A DNA stretch of 6,535 nt, taken from positions 1-6,535 of the forward strand of contig JAJZYO010000121.1 in the NCBI GenBank assembly GCA_021798075.1, written 5' to 3'. A model generated the notes under the pieces. It was not told the origin of the DNA. It saw only the letters and a program-made list of their open reading frames with translations, and searched no databases. The position numbers and the translations under genes were made by a program. Below are positions 1-6,331 of this stretch, piece by piece. Numbering within the stretch: the first letter of the stretch is position 1; each line of letters starts with the position of its first letter. The DNA comes from Actinomycetes bacterium (GTDB lineage: Bacteria > Actinomycetota > Acidimicrobiia > Acidimicrobiales > Palsa-688).

Positions 1-8
1 CGCCATTG

Positions 9-120
9 GCGCCGGCGGGCGAGGTGCGCCGGCGGGCGAGGTGCGCCGGCGGGCGAGGTGCGCCGGCGGGCGAGGTGCGCCGGCGGGCGAGGTGCGCCGG
101 CGGGCGAGGTGCGCCGGCGG
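9..120. repeat. Perfect 17-bp tandem repeat array (about 6.6 copies)
   Basis: Six head-to-tail copies of GCGCCGGCGGGCGAGGT start at 9, 26, 43, 60, 77 and 94. A 10-bp partial copy at 111-120 follows. By eye all full copies are identical. Each carries the 8-bp palindrome CGCCGGCG. The unit is not a multiple of three, so a reading frame through it shifts at every copy, which argues against protein-coding use. The array begins after eight unrelated bases at the window edge and ends 9 bp before the stop codon of the phosphoesterase gene. It is therefore an intergenic minisatellite just downstream of that gene. No spacers separate the copies, so it is not CRISPR. Role unknown: slippage product, protein-binding array or 3'-end structure are all possible. 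Confidence 0.95.
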
Positions 121-129
121 TCGCGGCGC

Positions 130-1626
130 TTAGCGGTCACCCCGTGCAGCGTGCCACGCTGCCGTTTTCGCTCGGATGTAGTTGACGTAGTCGGCACTCG
201 TGTGCAGCGCCGGCATGACGCCAGCGCCGCCCGCGCCGCCCGAGCCGGCGCCGCCCGCAACGGCGCCGCCCGCAACGGCGCCGGCAACGCCCGGACCCGC
301 GCCCGGGAGGTATGACGCCAGCTCGGCATAGACCCGGAGCAGGTGTGATGGGAGCTGGGATGAAGGGCTGGGTGGGGACGCCGGCGGCGGCTCGGTGCCG
401 GCGAGCGGGTCATCGGTGCGGGGCGCCGCCAGGGTGAGGACGCCGCCGAAGTCGGGGGCTGCAGCGTCGCGAGCGGTTAGGGGCGGAAGGGACCAGCGAC
501 GTTCGACGGTTTTCAGGACCGATGTGTGATCGAGCGGCATGCTGGCAGGTGGCACGCGGAACACGGTCCCTGCCTCGATCAGCGGTGATACGATGACGGC
601 TGGTACCCGTACGCCGAAGCGCCTGAAATCGAAGCCGTACTCGCCGATGCTGTTGTCAGGTGGGACCGCACCATAGGGTGGCGGGACGTGGTCATAACAA
701 CCGCCATGCTCGTCGTAGGTGATGACGAGCAACGTCTTGGACCAGTCGGGCCCATCTCGGAGGGCCCTGTAGACGTCGTAGATGAACTTTTCCCCAAGGG
801 CAACGTCGTAATTGGGGTGCTGGCTGTTCCCATCGGCACCCCAGCTCGGCTCTAGGAAGCAAAAGGCCGGCAATTGCCCGCTGGCCGCCGCCGCCTGGAA
901 GTCGGCGAAGAGGCCGAAGTGGTTTTCTGGCGCATTGGTGACATCGGGGAAGCTGAAGCGGACGAGGGGCTCGTTGTCATAGCCGTAGGCGGCCCAGCTC
1001 ACCGCTTCGGAGGACAGGAGCCCAAATATACTCGGCACGGTGAAGGTCTTGGTCTTGTCGTCCATGTGCCCTTGGCTGGTGGCGGCACAGGCGAAAGCCC
1101 GGTTGGGTAACGTCTCGGTGGGTACCGAGGCAAACCAGTGGTCGCACACCGCAAAGCCCTTGGCGAGACCTGACAGGATGGGCAGCATCTCGGGGGTGAA
1201 CATCACCATTATGTCCTCAGGTGCGGTGCCGGGCAGCACGGACCAACTTGGGTCGCCGGACTCCCAATCCAGGGTGTAGGCGTAGTCGGCGACGAAGCCG
1301 TCGTTGGTGGGCGTGCCCAACCCTTGCTGGTTGCCGAAAAGCTGCACATTTGTGGCCGTGTACCCTTCACCCGGGTCGGAGCCAGGGAGGTAGTACAAGT
1401 TGGGCCTGGTCATGCTGGCTGCCGACACCCTTAAAGGCCTACCTTCGGGGCCCGGGTTGGTCTCGTTACCCGTCAAACCTTCGAAGGGGTCACCCGACGG
1501 GCTCCTGTTGCCCTCTTTTGCGTACAGAAAGCCGAGCATGTGGTCGAAGGAGCGGTTTTCCAGCATCAAGAGGACGACGTGGTCCACCGATCCCAACATG
1601 TCATCTGCTGCCGGAAGGCCTGTCAC
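130..1626 (-). CDS. Phospholipase C/acid phosphatase-type phosphoesterase
   Basis: This 498-residue protein belongs to the phosphoesterase family (Pfam Phosphoesterase) of bacterial phospholipases C and AcpA-like acid phosphatases, metal-dependent hydrolases of phosphate mono- or diesters. Visible motifs in order: ENRSFDHMLG (23-32), TLPNR (172-176, where T172 matches the nucleophile position of PlcH-type enzymes), YDEHGGCYDHVPPP (304-317, likely metal and phosphate ligands), RVPAVIVSP (340-348) and DHTSV (366-370). The catalytic fold starts at about residue 14. There is no signal peptide or twin-arginine motif, so a cytosolic location is inferred, unlike many secreted relatives. Residues 401-428 are Pro/Ser-rich and 441-469 are Gly/Ala-rich low complexity, followed by a short C-terminal helix-like segment. 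The GTG start is chosen because GGAGG lies 11 bases upstream; ATG at codon 10 has no such signal. Substrate unknown. It sits downstream of the two-component genes but is separated by a hairpin, so probably has its own promoter. Confidence 0.9.
   Translation of the reverse strand: MTGLPAADDMLGSVDHVVLLMLENRSFDHMLGFLYAKEGNRSPSGDPFEGLTGNETNPGPEGRPLRVSAASMTRPNLYYLPGSDPGEGYTATNVQLFGNQQGLGTPTNDGFVADYAYTLDWESGDPSWSVLPGTAPEDIMVMFTPEMLPILSGLAKGFAVCDHWFASVPTETLPNRAFACAATSQGHMDDKTKTFTVPSIFGLLSSEAVSWAAYGYDNEPLVRFSFPDVTNAPENHFGLFADFQAAAASGQLPAFCFLEPSWGADGNSQHPNYDVALGEKFIYDVYRALRDGPDWSKTLLVITYDEHGGCYDHVPPPYGAVPPDNSIGEYGFDFRRFGVRVPAVIVSPLIEAGTVFRVPPASMPLDHTSVLKTVERRWSLPPLTARDAAAPDFGGVLTLAAPRTDDPLAGTEPPPASPPSPSSQLPSHLLRVYAELASYLPGAGPGVAGAVAGGAVAGGAGSGGAGGAGVMPALHTSADYVNYIRAKTAAWHAARGDR
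248..289 (-). repeat. 15-bp in-frame minisatellite encoding Gly/Ala-rich linker
   Basis: Two identical 15-bp units (248-262 and 263-277, GCGCCGCCCGCAACG on the plus strand) are followed by a third copy shortened by 3 bp (278-289). On the coding strand they give repeated Val-Ala-Gly-Gly-Ala. They form part of the Gly/Ala-rich stretch at residues 441-469 of the phosphoesterase. The period is a multiple of three and the last copy lost exactly one codon, so the reading frame is kept. It probably acts as a flexible linker of variable length. Confidence 0.85.
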
Positions 1627-1637
1627 TTGTCGTTCAG

Positions 1638-1642
1638 CCTCC
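1638..1642 (-). promoter_or_regulatory. Shine-Dalgarno GGAGG of the phosphoesterase
   Basis: On the minus strand GGAGG lies 11 bases before the GTG codon at 1626, slightly further than the usual 5-9. It favours this GTG over the ATG at codon 10 (1599), which has no purine-rich sequence before it. No in-frame start lies between the GTG and the upstream stop at 1690-1692 apart from a rare ATT codon. Confidence 0.55.
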
Positions 1643-1686
1643 GGCTCGGATCGGCGAATGCCGCAAAGTGTTTGCCCACGAGGTAG

Positions 1687-1692
1687 ATACTA
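1687..1692 (-). promoter_or_regulatory. Possible -10 element for the phosphoesterase
   Basis: The minus strand reads TAGTAT here, fitting TAnnnT, about 60 bases before the GTG start and downstream of the hairpin that closes the regulator gene. No convincing -35 hexamer lies 16-18 bp further up. This is the only good -10 candidate I see in this 122-bp gap. Confidence 0.25.
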
Positions 1693-1730
1693 GGGGCGTC
1701 GAGGAAGAGCGACGGCTTGTTCGCGCCGGC

Positions 1731-1749
1731 GCCGGTCCGCCGGACCGGC
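1731..1749 (-). terminator. GC-rich hairpin at the response regulator stop codon
   Basis: A perfect 8-bp inverted repeat, GCCGGTCC / GGACCGGC, with a 3-base loop begins on the last base of the regulator stop codon (1749-1751). On the minus strand it is followed by more GC-rich sequence and no U-tract. It is therefore not a canonical intrinsic terminator, but it matches the U-less hairpins often reported at actinobacterial gene ends. Likely role: transcript end or 3' stabilisation of the kinase/regulator mRNA. Confidence 0.5.
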
Positions 1750-2513
1750 TAGGGGCTCGCTGAACCGGGCCCTACGAGGCCCTCCTCGAACGCGGTCACT
1801 ACCGCCTGGACGCGGTCCCGCAGTCCCAATTTGGCGAGGATGTGAGAAACATGGGTTTTCACGGTTGCTTCGGACACGAAGAGGACGCCGGCGATCTCTG
1901 CGTTGCTCCTCCCAGTCGCAACCAAGCGGAGGACTTCGACTTCTCGGTCAGTCAGCTCCGAAAGGCACCTTTGCCGCTCGACGCCGCCGGGTACCGGCGT
2001 GGCCGAGAGGTTGGGGAGCACGCGCGCTAGCAGCGTAGTCGTGACGGCGGGAGCAAGCAGGCTCTCGCCGGAGGCAACCACGCGCACGGCGTGCACGAGT
2101 TCTTCGGGTGTGGCGTCTTTCAGTATGAAGCCGCTGGCGCCCGCCCGCAACGCCTCGACCACGTACTCGTCGTGCCCGAACGTCGTGAGTATGAGCACTC
2201 TCGCGCTTGCGATCTGCCGGGTGGCCTCAATCCCATCGAGCCCAGGCATGCGTATGTCCATCAAGACGACATGGGGTAGCGTCTCTGCGACGAGCTTCAG
2301 GGCCTGGGCGCCGTCGGCGGCCTCCCCGACAACTTCCATGTCCGGTTGAGCGCTCAGGATAAGGCGGAAGCCTTGGCGCATGAGCGGTTGGTCGTCGGCG
2401 ATGAGGACGCGGACGGGGGCGGCGACGCTCTGGCCGGGTTGGCCAGGCCTGGGCTGCTCATCCGCTGGTCTGCCCGGCGCCACCGCGGCCGGTTCATTCC
2501 GTGGGCCGCTCAT
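1749..2513 (-). CDS. LuxR/NarL-family response regulator
   Basis: This 254-residue protein is the DNA-binding half of a two-component system. After an N-terminal extension of about 33 residues rich in Pro, Ala and Gln comes a receiver domain (34-150). It has the acidic pair D40/D41, phosphoacceptor D86 in VVLMDIRMP, T110 and K132. A LuxR-type helix-turn-helix follows at about 187-247 (LTDREVEVLRLVATGRSNAE, then SEATVKTHVSHILAKLGLRD). The ATG at 2513 overlaps the kinase stop codon as ATGA, the usual sign of translational coupling, so it is preferred over in-frame starts up to 2699, which would run back through the kinase ATPase region. GTG at codon 11 (2483) is possible but has no Shine-Dalgarno. 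Phosphorylation by the adjacent kinase should drive dimerisation and binding at target promoters, plausibly the neighbouring exporter operon (inference). Confidence 0.93.
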   Translation of the reverse strand: MSGPRNEPAAVAPGRPADEQPRPGQPGQSVAAPVRVLIADDQPLMRQGFRLILSAQPDMEVVGEAADGAQALKLVAETLPHVVLMDIRMPGLDGIEATRQIASARVLILTTFGHDEYVVEALRAGASGFILKDATPEELVHAVRVVASGESLLAPAVTTTLLARVLPNLSATPVPGGVERQRCLSELTDREVEVLRLVATGRSNAEIAGVLFVSEATVKTHVSHILAKLGLRDRVQAVVTAFEEGLVGPGSASP

Positions 2514-3772
2514 TGGGTTGGTAACCAAGCCTCGACGGCGAACCCTTCGCCGGCCGGCCAGGCTTGGACGTGCCCGCGGCAGAGGTCGGCGCGCTCGCGC
2601 ATGCCCGTCAAGCCGTGCCCCTGTTGCCCCGGCACCGTGGTGACCGGCAGGAGCCCTTTGCCGTTTTGAACGTGGAGCGACACGCCGTCCGGCCGGCACT
2701 CGATCGCCACAGTCGTGTCTGCGCCTGGGGCGTGCTTCACGACATTGGTGAGGGCCTCCTGGGTGATGCGGTACGCGGCAAGAGCCACTGCGGGGGACGG
2801 CCGGGCGAGGTCGCCGGCGAGGTGCAGTGTAACGGGCAAGCCGGCGGCCCGGGCGCCGTCGACGAGCACGTTCACGTCGGCAAGACTTGGGAGCGGGGAC
2901 CGCGGCGCCGACACGCCGAGAGGAACCGTGAGCGCTTCGGAGCGGACGGGAACGGTCCCGGTGTCAACGGGCGGCGCTACGTCGGGCGAGCGCAGTGCCC
3001 CGAGCATGGCCCGCAGCTCTGTCATTGCCTGCCTCCCGCCGGCGATCATCGAGTCGAGGACCTCGCGACTCGGGTGCTCGGGCCCCACGGTTTCCCGCAC
3101 GGCACCGGCCTGGACTACGAGAAGGCTGACGTGGTGTGCCACTACGTCATGCAGCTCTCGGGCGATGCGAGCGCGTTCCTCGGCGACCGCGTGGGCGGCG
3201 TCGCGTTCGCGCAGGCGTTCGGCCTGAGCGGCGCGCTCTTGCGCGGCGGCGACAAGGGCACGTTGGGAACGGAAATAGAGGGCCATTGCGGTCGCTGCTG
3301 CCGCCAGGGCAAAGTCAGAGAGCGGTTGTGCGAATACCCCGCCACCGGCCACCACTAGAGCCAATGCCACGGCCAACCAGGCTGCGAAAGCGACAGTCAG
3401 CGCTTGGCGGGTCGGCCGGCGCATCACGAGGGAGAAAATCGCAGCTAGCTCCAGGGTAAAGGCGGCATTGTGGCTCGTGGGGTGTATGGCGAGGATCAGA
3501 AGGACTATGACGGCTTCTCCGAGGGCCACGGCAACTGGGCCCTTTGGGCGCCAAAGGAGCAGGAGGAGCCCGAGCACCTCGAGGCCGCCGACGGCGACGA
3601 GGGCCAAACCCTTCGGGCTGCCGTGGGGGACAAGTGTCGTCAGAAGGATGATGGCCGAGAAAAGAAGCGCTATTGCCCACTTGCAGACGCGCCAGAGCTT
3701 GGCCGGAAAAGCCGTCTTGTCCGGCCTCAAGGGGAACTCGGCCAACGGTGAGCTCGGGGCGACGTTTGCCAC
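2510..3772 (-). CDS. NarL/DesK-type membrane sensor histidine kinase
   Basis: This 420-residue sensor kinase phosphorylates the response regulator encoded just after it. The N-terminal half has about six hydrophobic segments (roughly 31-49, 55-74, 78-97, 104-117, 123-143, 151-167) with short loops and no large extracellular domain, so the signal is probably sensed in or near the membrane. A helical linker (168-200) leads to the HisKA_3 dimerisation motif RIARELHDVVAHH, with H208 as the phosphoacceptor. The ATPase domain shows the N box around N343 (TQEALTNVVKHA) and the glycine-rich GHGLTGMRERA (385-395). The G1 region reads VQNGKG, without the usual Asp, a variant I recall from other actinobacterial kinases. 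The GTG at 3772 is the furthest start, as an in-frame stop lies at 3779-3781. No strong Shine-Dalgarno or -10 precedes it. The signal is unknown; exporter substrates or membrane stress are candidates from context. Confidence 0.93.
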   Translation of the reverse strand: MANVAPSSPLAEFPLRPDKTAFPAKLWRVCKWAIALLFSAIILLTTLVPHGSPKGLALVAVGGLEVLGLLLLLWRPKGPVAVALGEAVIVLLILAIHPTSHNAAFTLELAAIFSLVMRRPTRQALTVAFAAWLAVALALVVAGGGVFAQPLSDFALAAAATAMALYFRSQRALVAAAQERAAQAERLRERDAAHAVAEERARIARELHDVVAHHVSLLVVQAGAVRETVGPEHPSREVLDSMIAGGRQAMTELRAMLGALRSPDVAPPVDTGTVPVRSEALTVPLGVSAPRSPLPSLADVNVLVDGARAAGLPVTLHLAGDLARPSPAVALAAYRITQEALTNVVKHAPGADTTVAIECRPDGVSLHVQNGKGLLPVTTVPGQQGHGLTGMRERADLCRGHVQAWPAGEGFAVEAWLPTQ

Positions 3773-3807
3773 GCTATCTCAGACCATCAGCAAAGGCAGG
3801 TGACGCG

Positions 3808-3837
3808 CGAGAGCACCGGTCCCTGCCGGTGCTCTCG
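3808..3837 (-). terminator. Perfect 12-bp-stem hairpin between exporter and kinase genes
   Basis: CGAGAGCACCGG (3808-3819) pairs perfectly with CCGGTGCTCTCG (3826-3837) around the 6-base loop TCCCTG. It lies 25 bp after the permease stop codon and 35 bp before the kinase start. Neither side has a T-run in the minus-strand direction, so it is a U-less hairpin. It could end the exporter mRNA, partly attenuate read-through into the kinase gene, or protect the upstream mRNA 3' end. Confidence 0.6.
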
Positions 3838-3862
3838 GTCGTCGTCGTCATCGTCGGAGGGC

Positions 3863-4690
3863 TCAGGCGTCGCGCCGATTTAGCAGCCAGTAGGCAAGCC
3901 CGAGAAGGACGGCCACGAAAAGCGCGAACTCGCCGAAACCCCAGCCCGCACTCAATTCGTGCACGCCTACTCCCTGTGTGACTTTGATGATTTGTGCGCC
4001 GGCATTGGTCGGCCAGTATTCCTCGACCGGGTTGCGCCACGAGCTCGGCAATGCCTGGAGGACGCCCGGGAGCACGAAGAGGATCGCCACCACGCTTACT
4101 ATGGCGCCGGCCGTGTGGCGGACGAGGGTACCGATGGCAACAGCCATGAGCCCGATCAGAGCTACGTATAGCCCGGCCCCGGATACCGCCCGGGCGACGT
4201 TCGCTTGGCCGAGGCTCGCAGTGGGCGCGTGCCCGGACATGACAGCTTGGCCGAGGGCGAAGGCCACCCACGACAAGATCTCGCCAGTGACTAATGCGAC
4301 TCCCGTGAACACCAACGCTTTAGCGGCGAGGAGCCGTCCACGCCGAGGTACAGCCGCAAATGTCGTGCGGATCATACCTGTCGAGTACTCACCCGTGATG
4401 CTGAGGACGCCGAGCACAGCGATGGCGAGCTGGCCGACTATGAGGGCGCTCAAGCTGATGGTCGTCGGGTCCCAGCCCACAGGCGTGTAGTGGAGACCGG
4501 ACTCGTAGGAGATCAAAGTCCCCATTCCGATCACTATCACCACTGCCGCCGCTAGGCTGAAGAAGGTTGACCGGAGCGTGCGGATCTTCGTCCACTCCGA
4601 GAGCAGGACATCTGGGAAAGTAGAAGGTCTCTCTAGCGGGAGCGCTGGCGCGGTCATGCCTTGGGGTGTTTGGAGCGACAAAGTGTCCAT
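3863..4690 (-). CDS. ABC-2 type transporter permease
   Basis: This 275-residue integral membrane protein is the channel subunit of an ABC exporter. A short cytosolic N-terminus ends in LLSEWTKIRTLRSTFFSL (29-46), characteristic of ABC-2 permeases. The segment TGEYSTGMIRTTFAAVPRRG (99-118), between transmembrane helices 2 and 3, is also typical and probably contacts the ATPase. Six hydrophobic helices are visible at about 43-60, 80-98, 120-147, 170-190, 195-215 and 250-270. The protein ends in a basic tail (NRRDA). The ATG lies 5 bp after the ATPase stop codon, so the two genes are surely co-transcribed; a GGGG run inside the ATPase gene, 10 bases upstream, may serve as Shine-Dalgarno. ATG at codon 12 is a less likely start. 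Length and topology fit a half-transporter permease that would work as a homodimer. Substrate unknown. Confidence 0.92.
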   Translation of the reverse strand: MDTLSLQTPQGMTAPALPLERPSTFPDVLLSEWTKIRTLRSTFFSLAAAVVIVIGMGTLISYESGLHYTPVGWDPTTISLSALIVGQLAIAVLGVLSITGEYSTGMIRTTFAAVPRRGRLLAAKALVFTGVALVTGEILSWVAFALGQAVMSGHAPTASLGQANVARAVSGAGLYVALIGLMAVAIGTLVRHTAGAIVSVVAILFVLPGVLQALPSSWRNPVEEYWPTNAGAQIIKVTQGVGVHELSAGWGFGEFALFVAVLLGLAYWLLNRRDA

Positions 4691-4695
4691 AGCGC

Positions 4696-5619
4696 TCAGG
4701 CCCCTACCGCCACGCCTGTGCCGGCGTGGAACTCGGCACTTTCCTCCGTAAGTTCCATAAATGCCTCCTCCAGTGACGCCTCTTTGGGCGTTAGCTCATG
4801 AAGAACGGTGGCGGATTGCGCAGCAAGCTCGCCAATTGTGGGCGCCTCTAGGCCGCTCACAAGGAGCGAGCCATCTGGTTGGTGTTCAACTTCCCCGCCT
4901 GCTGCAACCAGACGTGGCCAGAGCTTGCTGGAATCAGGGGTGCGGACGATCACCGATCGGCGGGAGCTTCCCTTTATGAGTTCCTCGACGCTGGCGTCGG
5001 CGATCAGGCGTCCCTTGCCGATGACAATTAGATGGTCCGCGGTCAGGGCCATTTCGCTCATAAGGTGGCTGGACACGAACACGGTCCGGCCCTGGGCCGC
5101 GAGTGCTCGGATTATCGTCCTTATCCAGCGAATGCCTTCGGGGTCGAGCCCGTTTACCGGCTCATCAAACATCAAGACCTTCGGGTCGCCGAGCAGGGCA
5201 GCGGCAATGCCAAGTCGTTGACCCATGCCGAGCGAAAAGCCGCCGGCCCGGCGCTTTGCTACGCCTGTGAGGCCGACCACTTCGAGCACCTCATCGACGC
5301 GCCGAGCTGGGATCCCATTGCTCTGCGCGAGGCAAAGGAGGTGGAAGTAGGCGCGCCGGCCTCCATGTAGAGCCTTTGCATCGAGTAGGGCCCCGACTTC
5401 TCGGAGCGGCGCAGGCAAGTCAACATAAGAGCGGCCGTCCACCTTCACCGAACCTCCGTCGGGCCGGTCCAGCCCGAGCATTGACCGCATGGTCGTCGTC
5501 TTTCCGGCCCCGTTAGGCCCGAGGAAACCAGTTACCCGGCCCGGGTGCACATCGAAGGACAAATTGTCAACCGCGAGCGTGCTCCCGTAACGTTTGGTGA
5601 GGTTCCGGACCTCGATCAT
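4696..5619 (-). CDS. ABC transporter ATP-binding protein (DrrA/BcrA-like)
   Basis: This 307-residue ATPase powers the permease encoded next to it. All nucleotide-binding motifs are present: Walker A GPNGAGKTT (34-42), signature FSLGMGQRLG (128-137), Walker B VLMFDEP (148-154), D-loop GLD (157-159) and the H-loop histidine H185 in SSHLMSE. The segment GALLDAKALHGGRRA (76-90) sits where the Q-loop is expected and lacks the Gln, as I recall in many relatives of this subfamily. Residues from about 215 form the C-terminal extension seen in DrrA/BcrA/CcmA-type antibiotic and lantibiotic exporters. The ATG is supported by a strong Shine-Dalgarno, GGAGGT, 5 bases upstream. The family commonly gives self-resistance or resistance to hydrophobic drugs, but other substrates occur, so the drug role is inference. 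Confidence 0.95.
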   Translation of the reverse strand: MIEVRNLTKRYGSTLAVDNLSFDVHPGRVTGFLGPNGAGKTTTMRSMLGLDRPDGGSVKVDGRSYVDLPAPLREVGALLDAKALHGGRRAYFHLLCLAQSNGIPARRVDEVLEVVGLTGVAKRRAGGFSLGMGQRLGIAAALLGDPKVLMFDEPVNGLDPEGIRWIRTIIRALAAQGRTVFVSSHLMSEMALTADHLIVIGKGRLIADASVEELIKGSSRRSVIVRTPDSSKLWPRLVAAGGEVEHQPDGSLLVSGLEAPTIGELAAQSATVLHELTPKEASLEEAFMELTEESAEFHAGTGVAVGA

Positions 5620-5624
5620 TCGTG

Positions 5625-5630
5625 ACCTCC
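5625..5630 (-). promoter_or_regulatory. Strong Shine-Dalgarno GGAGGT of the ABC ATPase
   Basis: GGAGGT on the minus strand lies 5 bases before ATG 5619. It is the best ribosome-binding site in the window and fixes this start. It suggests the exporter genes are the most efficiently translated of the cluster. Confidence 0.8.
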
Positions 5631-5645
5631 GTTTGACGTTGCGCC

Positions 5646-5660
5646 GACGGTCAAGCCGTC
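5646..5660. repeat. Short inverted repeat in the exporter leader
   Basis: GACGG and CCGTC arms of 5 bp flank TCAAG, about 15 bp upstream of the Shine-Dalgarno of the ATPase gene. It could be an operator half-site pair or a small leader hairpin. Repeats this short are common by chance in GC-rich DNA, so the support is weak. Confidence 0.25.
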
Positions 5661-5760
5661 CTCACCATGATCGTCCAATTTCTGCTCGAAGCGCATCGGT
5701 CGAGAGAGGGATCTTCGAGGTCATCCTCAAGGTTGAGATTTTTGCCCTGTCCGCTGGAAT

Positions 5761-5790
5761 ATTGTAGTTAGGCGCTCCTTCGGGTGACTA
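5761..5790 (-). promoter_or_regulatory. Candidate promoter of the ABC exporter operon
   Basis: The minus strand carries TACAAT (5766-5761), a good -10, directly after the stop codon of the XRE-cupin gene. With 18-bp spacing, TAGTCA (5790-5785) matches four of six bases of TTGACA. It is the only clear TAnnnT in the 148-bp gap before the ATPase gene. It would give a leader of about 135 bases, containing the small inverted repeat at 5646-5660. The exporter may also be reached by read-through from the XRE-cupin gene. Confidence 0.35.
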
Positions 5791-6331
5791 CGACGAGGTA
5801 GTGGCAGGGTTCGTTGCCTCGGTTCACATACTCGCAGTCCGTGGGCGCCCCGAGTTGAAGGCAGTCGCCGGGCCGGAGGGTATGCTCAGCACCGCCTTCT
5901 ACGAAGGACAGGGTCCCGTCTATCGCCCAGATCTGGTGCTCCACGAAGCGGTAGCTGTCGGCCGGGTAGGGGACCCGCGCCCCAGGGGGTAGCTCGACTT
6001 CGACCAGTTGGGTTGCCGCGCCGGCGGGTGGCGACACGGCCCGGCGGCGGTAGCCAGTGGCGGGGTCTACCCATACCGGTTGGTCGGCTCGCCGGGCCAG
6101 GCGCCGCTCGTCGCCCTCGGCGCGTGCCACTAGCTCGGTGAGGGTCATCCCGAGAGCGCCCGACAGCCGGCCGAGTAGGGCTGCCGTCGGTTGGGCCTCC
6201 TCCCGCTCCACCTTGGAGACCATGGAACGCGATACCTGAGCGCGCTCGGCCAGGTCCTGGACGGACCAACCTCGTTCCCGCCTGGCCCCGCGCAGCACCG
6301 ATGCCAACGAAGAGCCCAAGGCGGTCTGCAC
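5768..6331 (-). CDS. XRE-family transcriptional regulator with cupin domain
   Basis: This 187-residue protein has an N-terminal XRE/Cro-type helix-turn-helix (about 7-68, including VQDLAERAQVSRSMVSKVER) and a C-terminal cupin barrel (about 105-183) with the typical EHQIWAIDGTLSFVEGG and HTLRPGDCLQLGAP stretches. A stretch of about 35 residues joins them. Members of this architecture usually repress nearby genes and sense a small molecule in the cupin pocket; the ligand here is unknown. H132 and H150 are possible pocket ligands, but the full metal-binding set is not evident. The GTG at 6331 is chosen because it is the furthest in-frame start after the stop at 6356-6358, and GTGGA lies just upstream. 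It is transcribed divergently from the acetyltransferase gene and probably controls that gene and itself. It ends 148 bp before the ATPase gene, so control of the exporter is also possible but less direct. Confidence 0.9.
   Translation of the reverse strand: MQTALGSSLASVLRGARRERGWSVQDLAERAQVSRSMVSKVEREEAQPTAALLGRLSGALGMTLTELVARAEGDERRLARRADQPVWVDPATGYRRRAVSPPAGAATQLVEVELPPGARVPYPADSYRFVEHQIWAIDGTLSFVEGGAEHTLRPGDCLQLGAPTDCEYVNRGNEPCHYLVVVTRRSA

Noticed and set aside
9..120. CRISPR array
   Set aside because: The 17-bp units are directly adjacent with no spacers, and no cas genes are present.
58..315. Plus-strand reading frame of 85 codons
   Set aside because: It runs through the 17-bp array and then antisense to the phosphoesterase low-complexity end; its Arg/Ala/Gly-rich product is a repeat artefact.
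1221..1763. Plus-strand 180-codon reading frame
   Set aside because: It is antisense to the phosphoesterase catalytic region, rich in Arg/Ser/Pro, with no family resemblance.
2514..2699. Longer N-terminus for the response regulator
   Set aside because: The extra 62 residues are Arg/Ala-rich and would overlap the kinase ATPase domain; the ATGA overlap start is far better supported.
2564..3358. Plus-strand 264-codon reading frame
   Set aside because: It is antisense to the conserved kinase domains; it looks like a high-GC shadow frame and shows no recognisable motif.
3838..3856. GTC trinucleotide run as a microsatellite
   Set aside because: Only a few imperfect copies; within the range expected in GC-rich DNA.
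5726..5745. Small inverted repeat followed by a T-run on the plus strand, as a terminator
   Set aside because: The stem is only 5 bp with a 2-base loop, and no plus-strand gene lies upstream to terminate.
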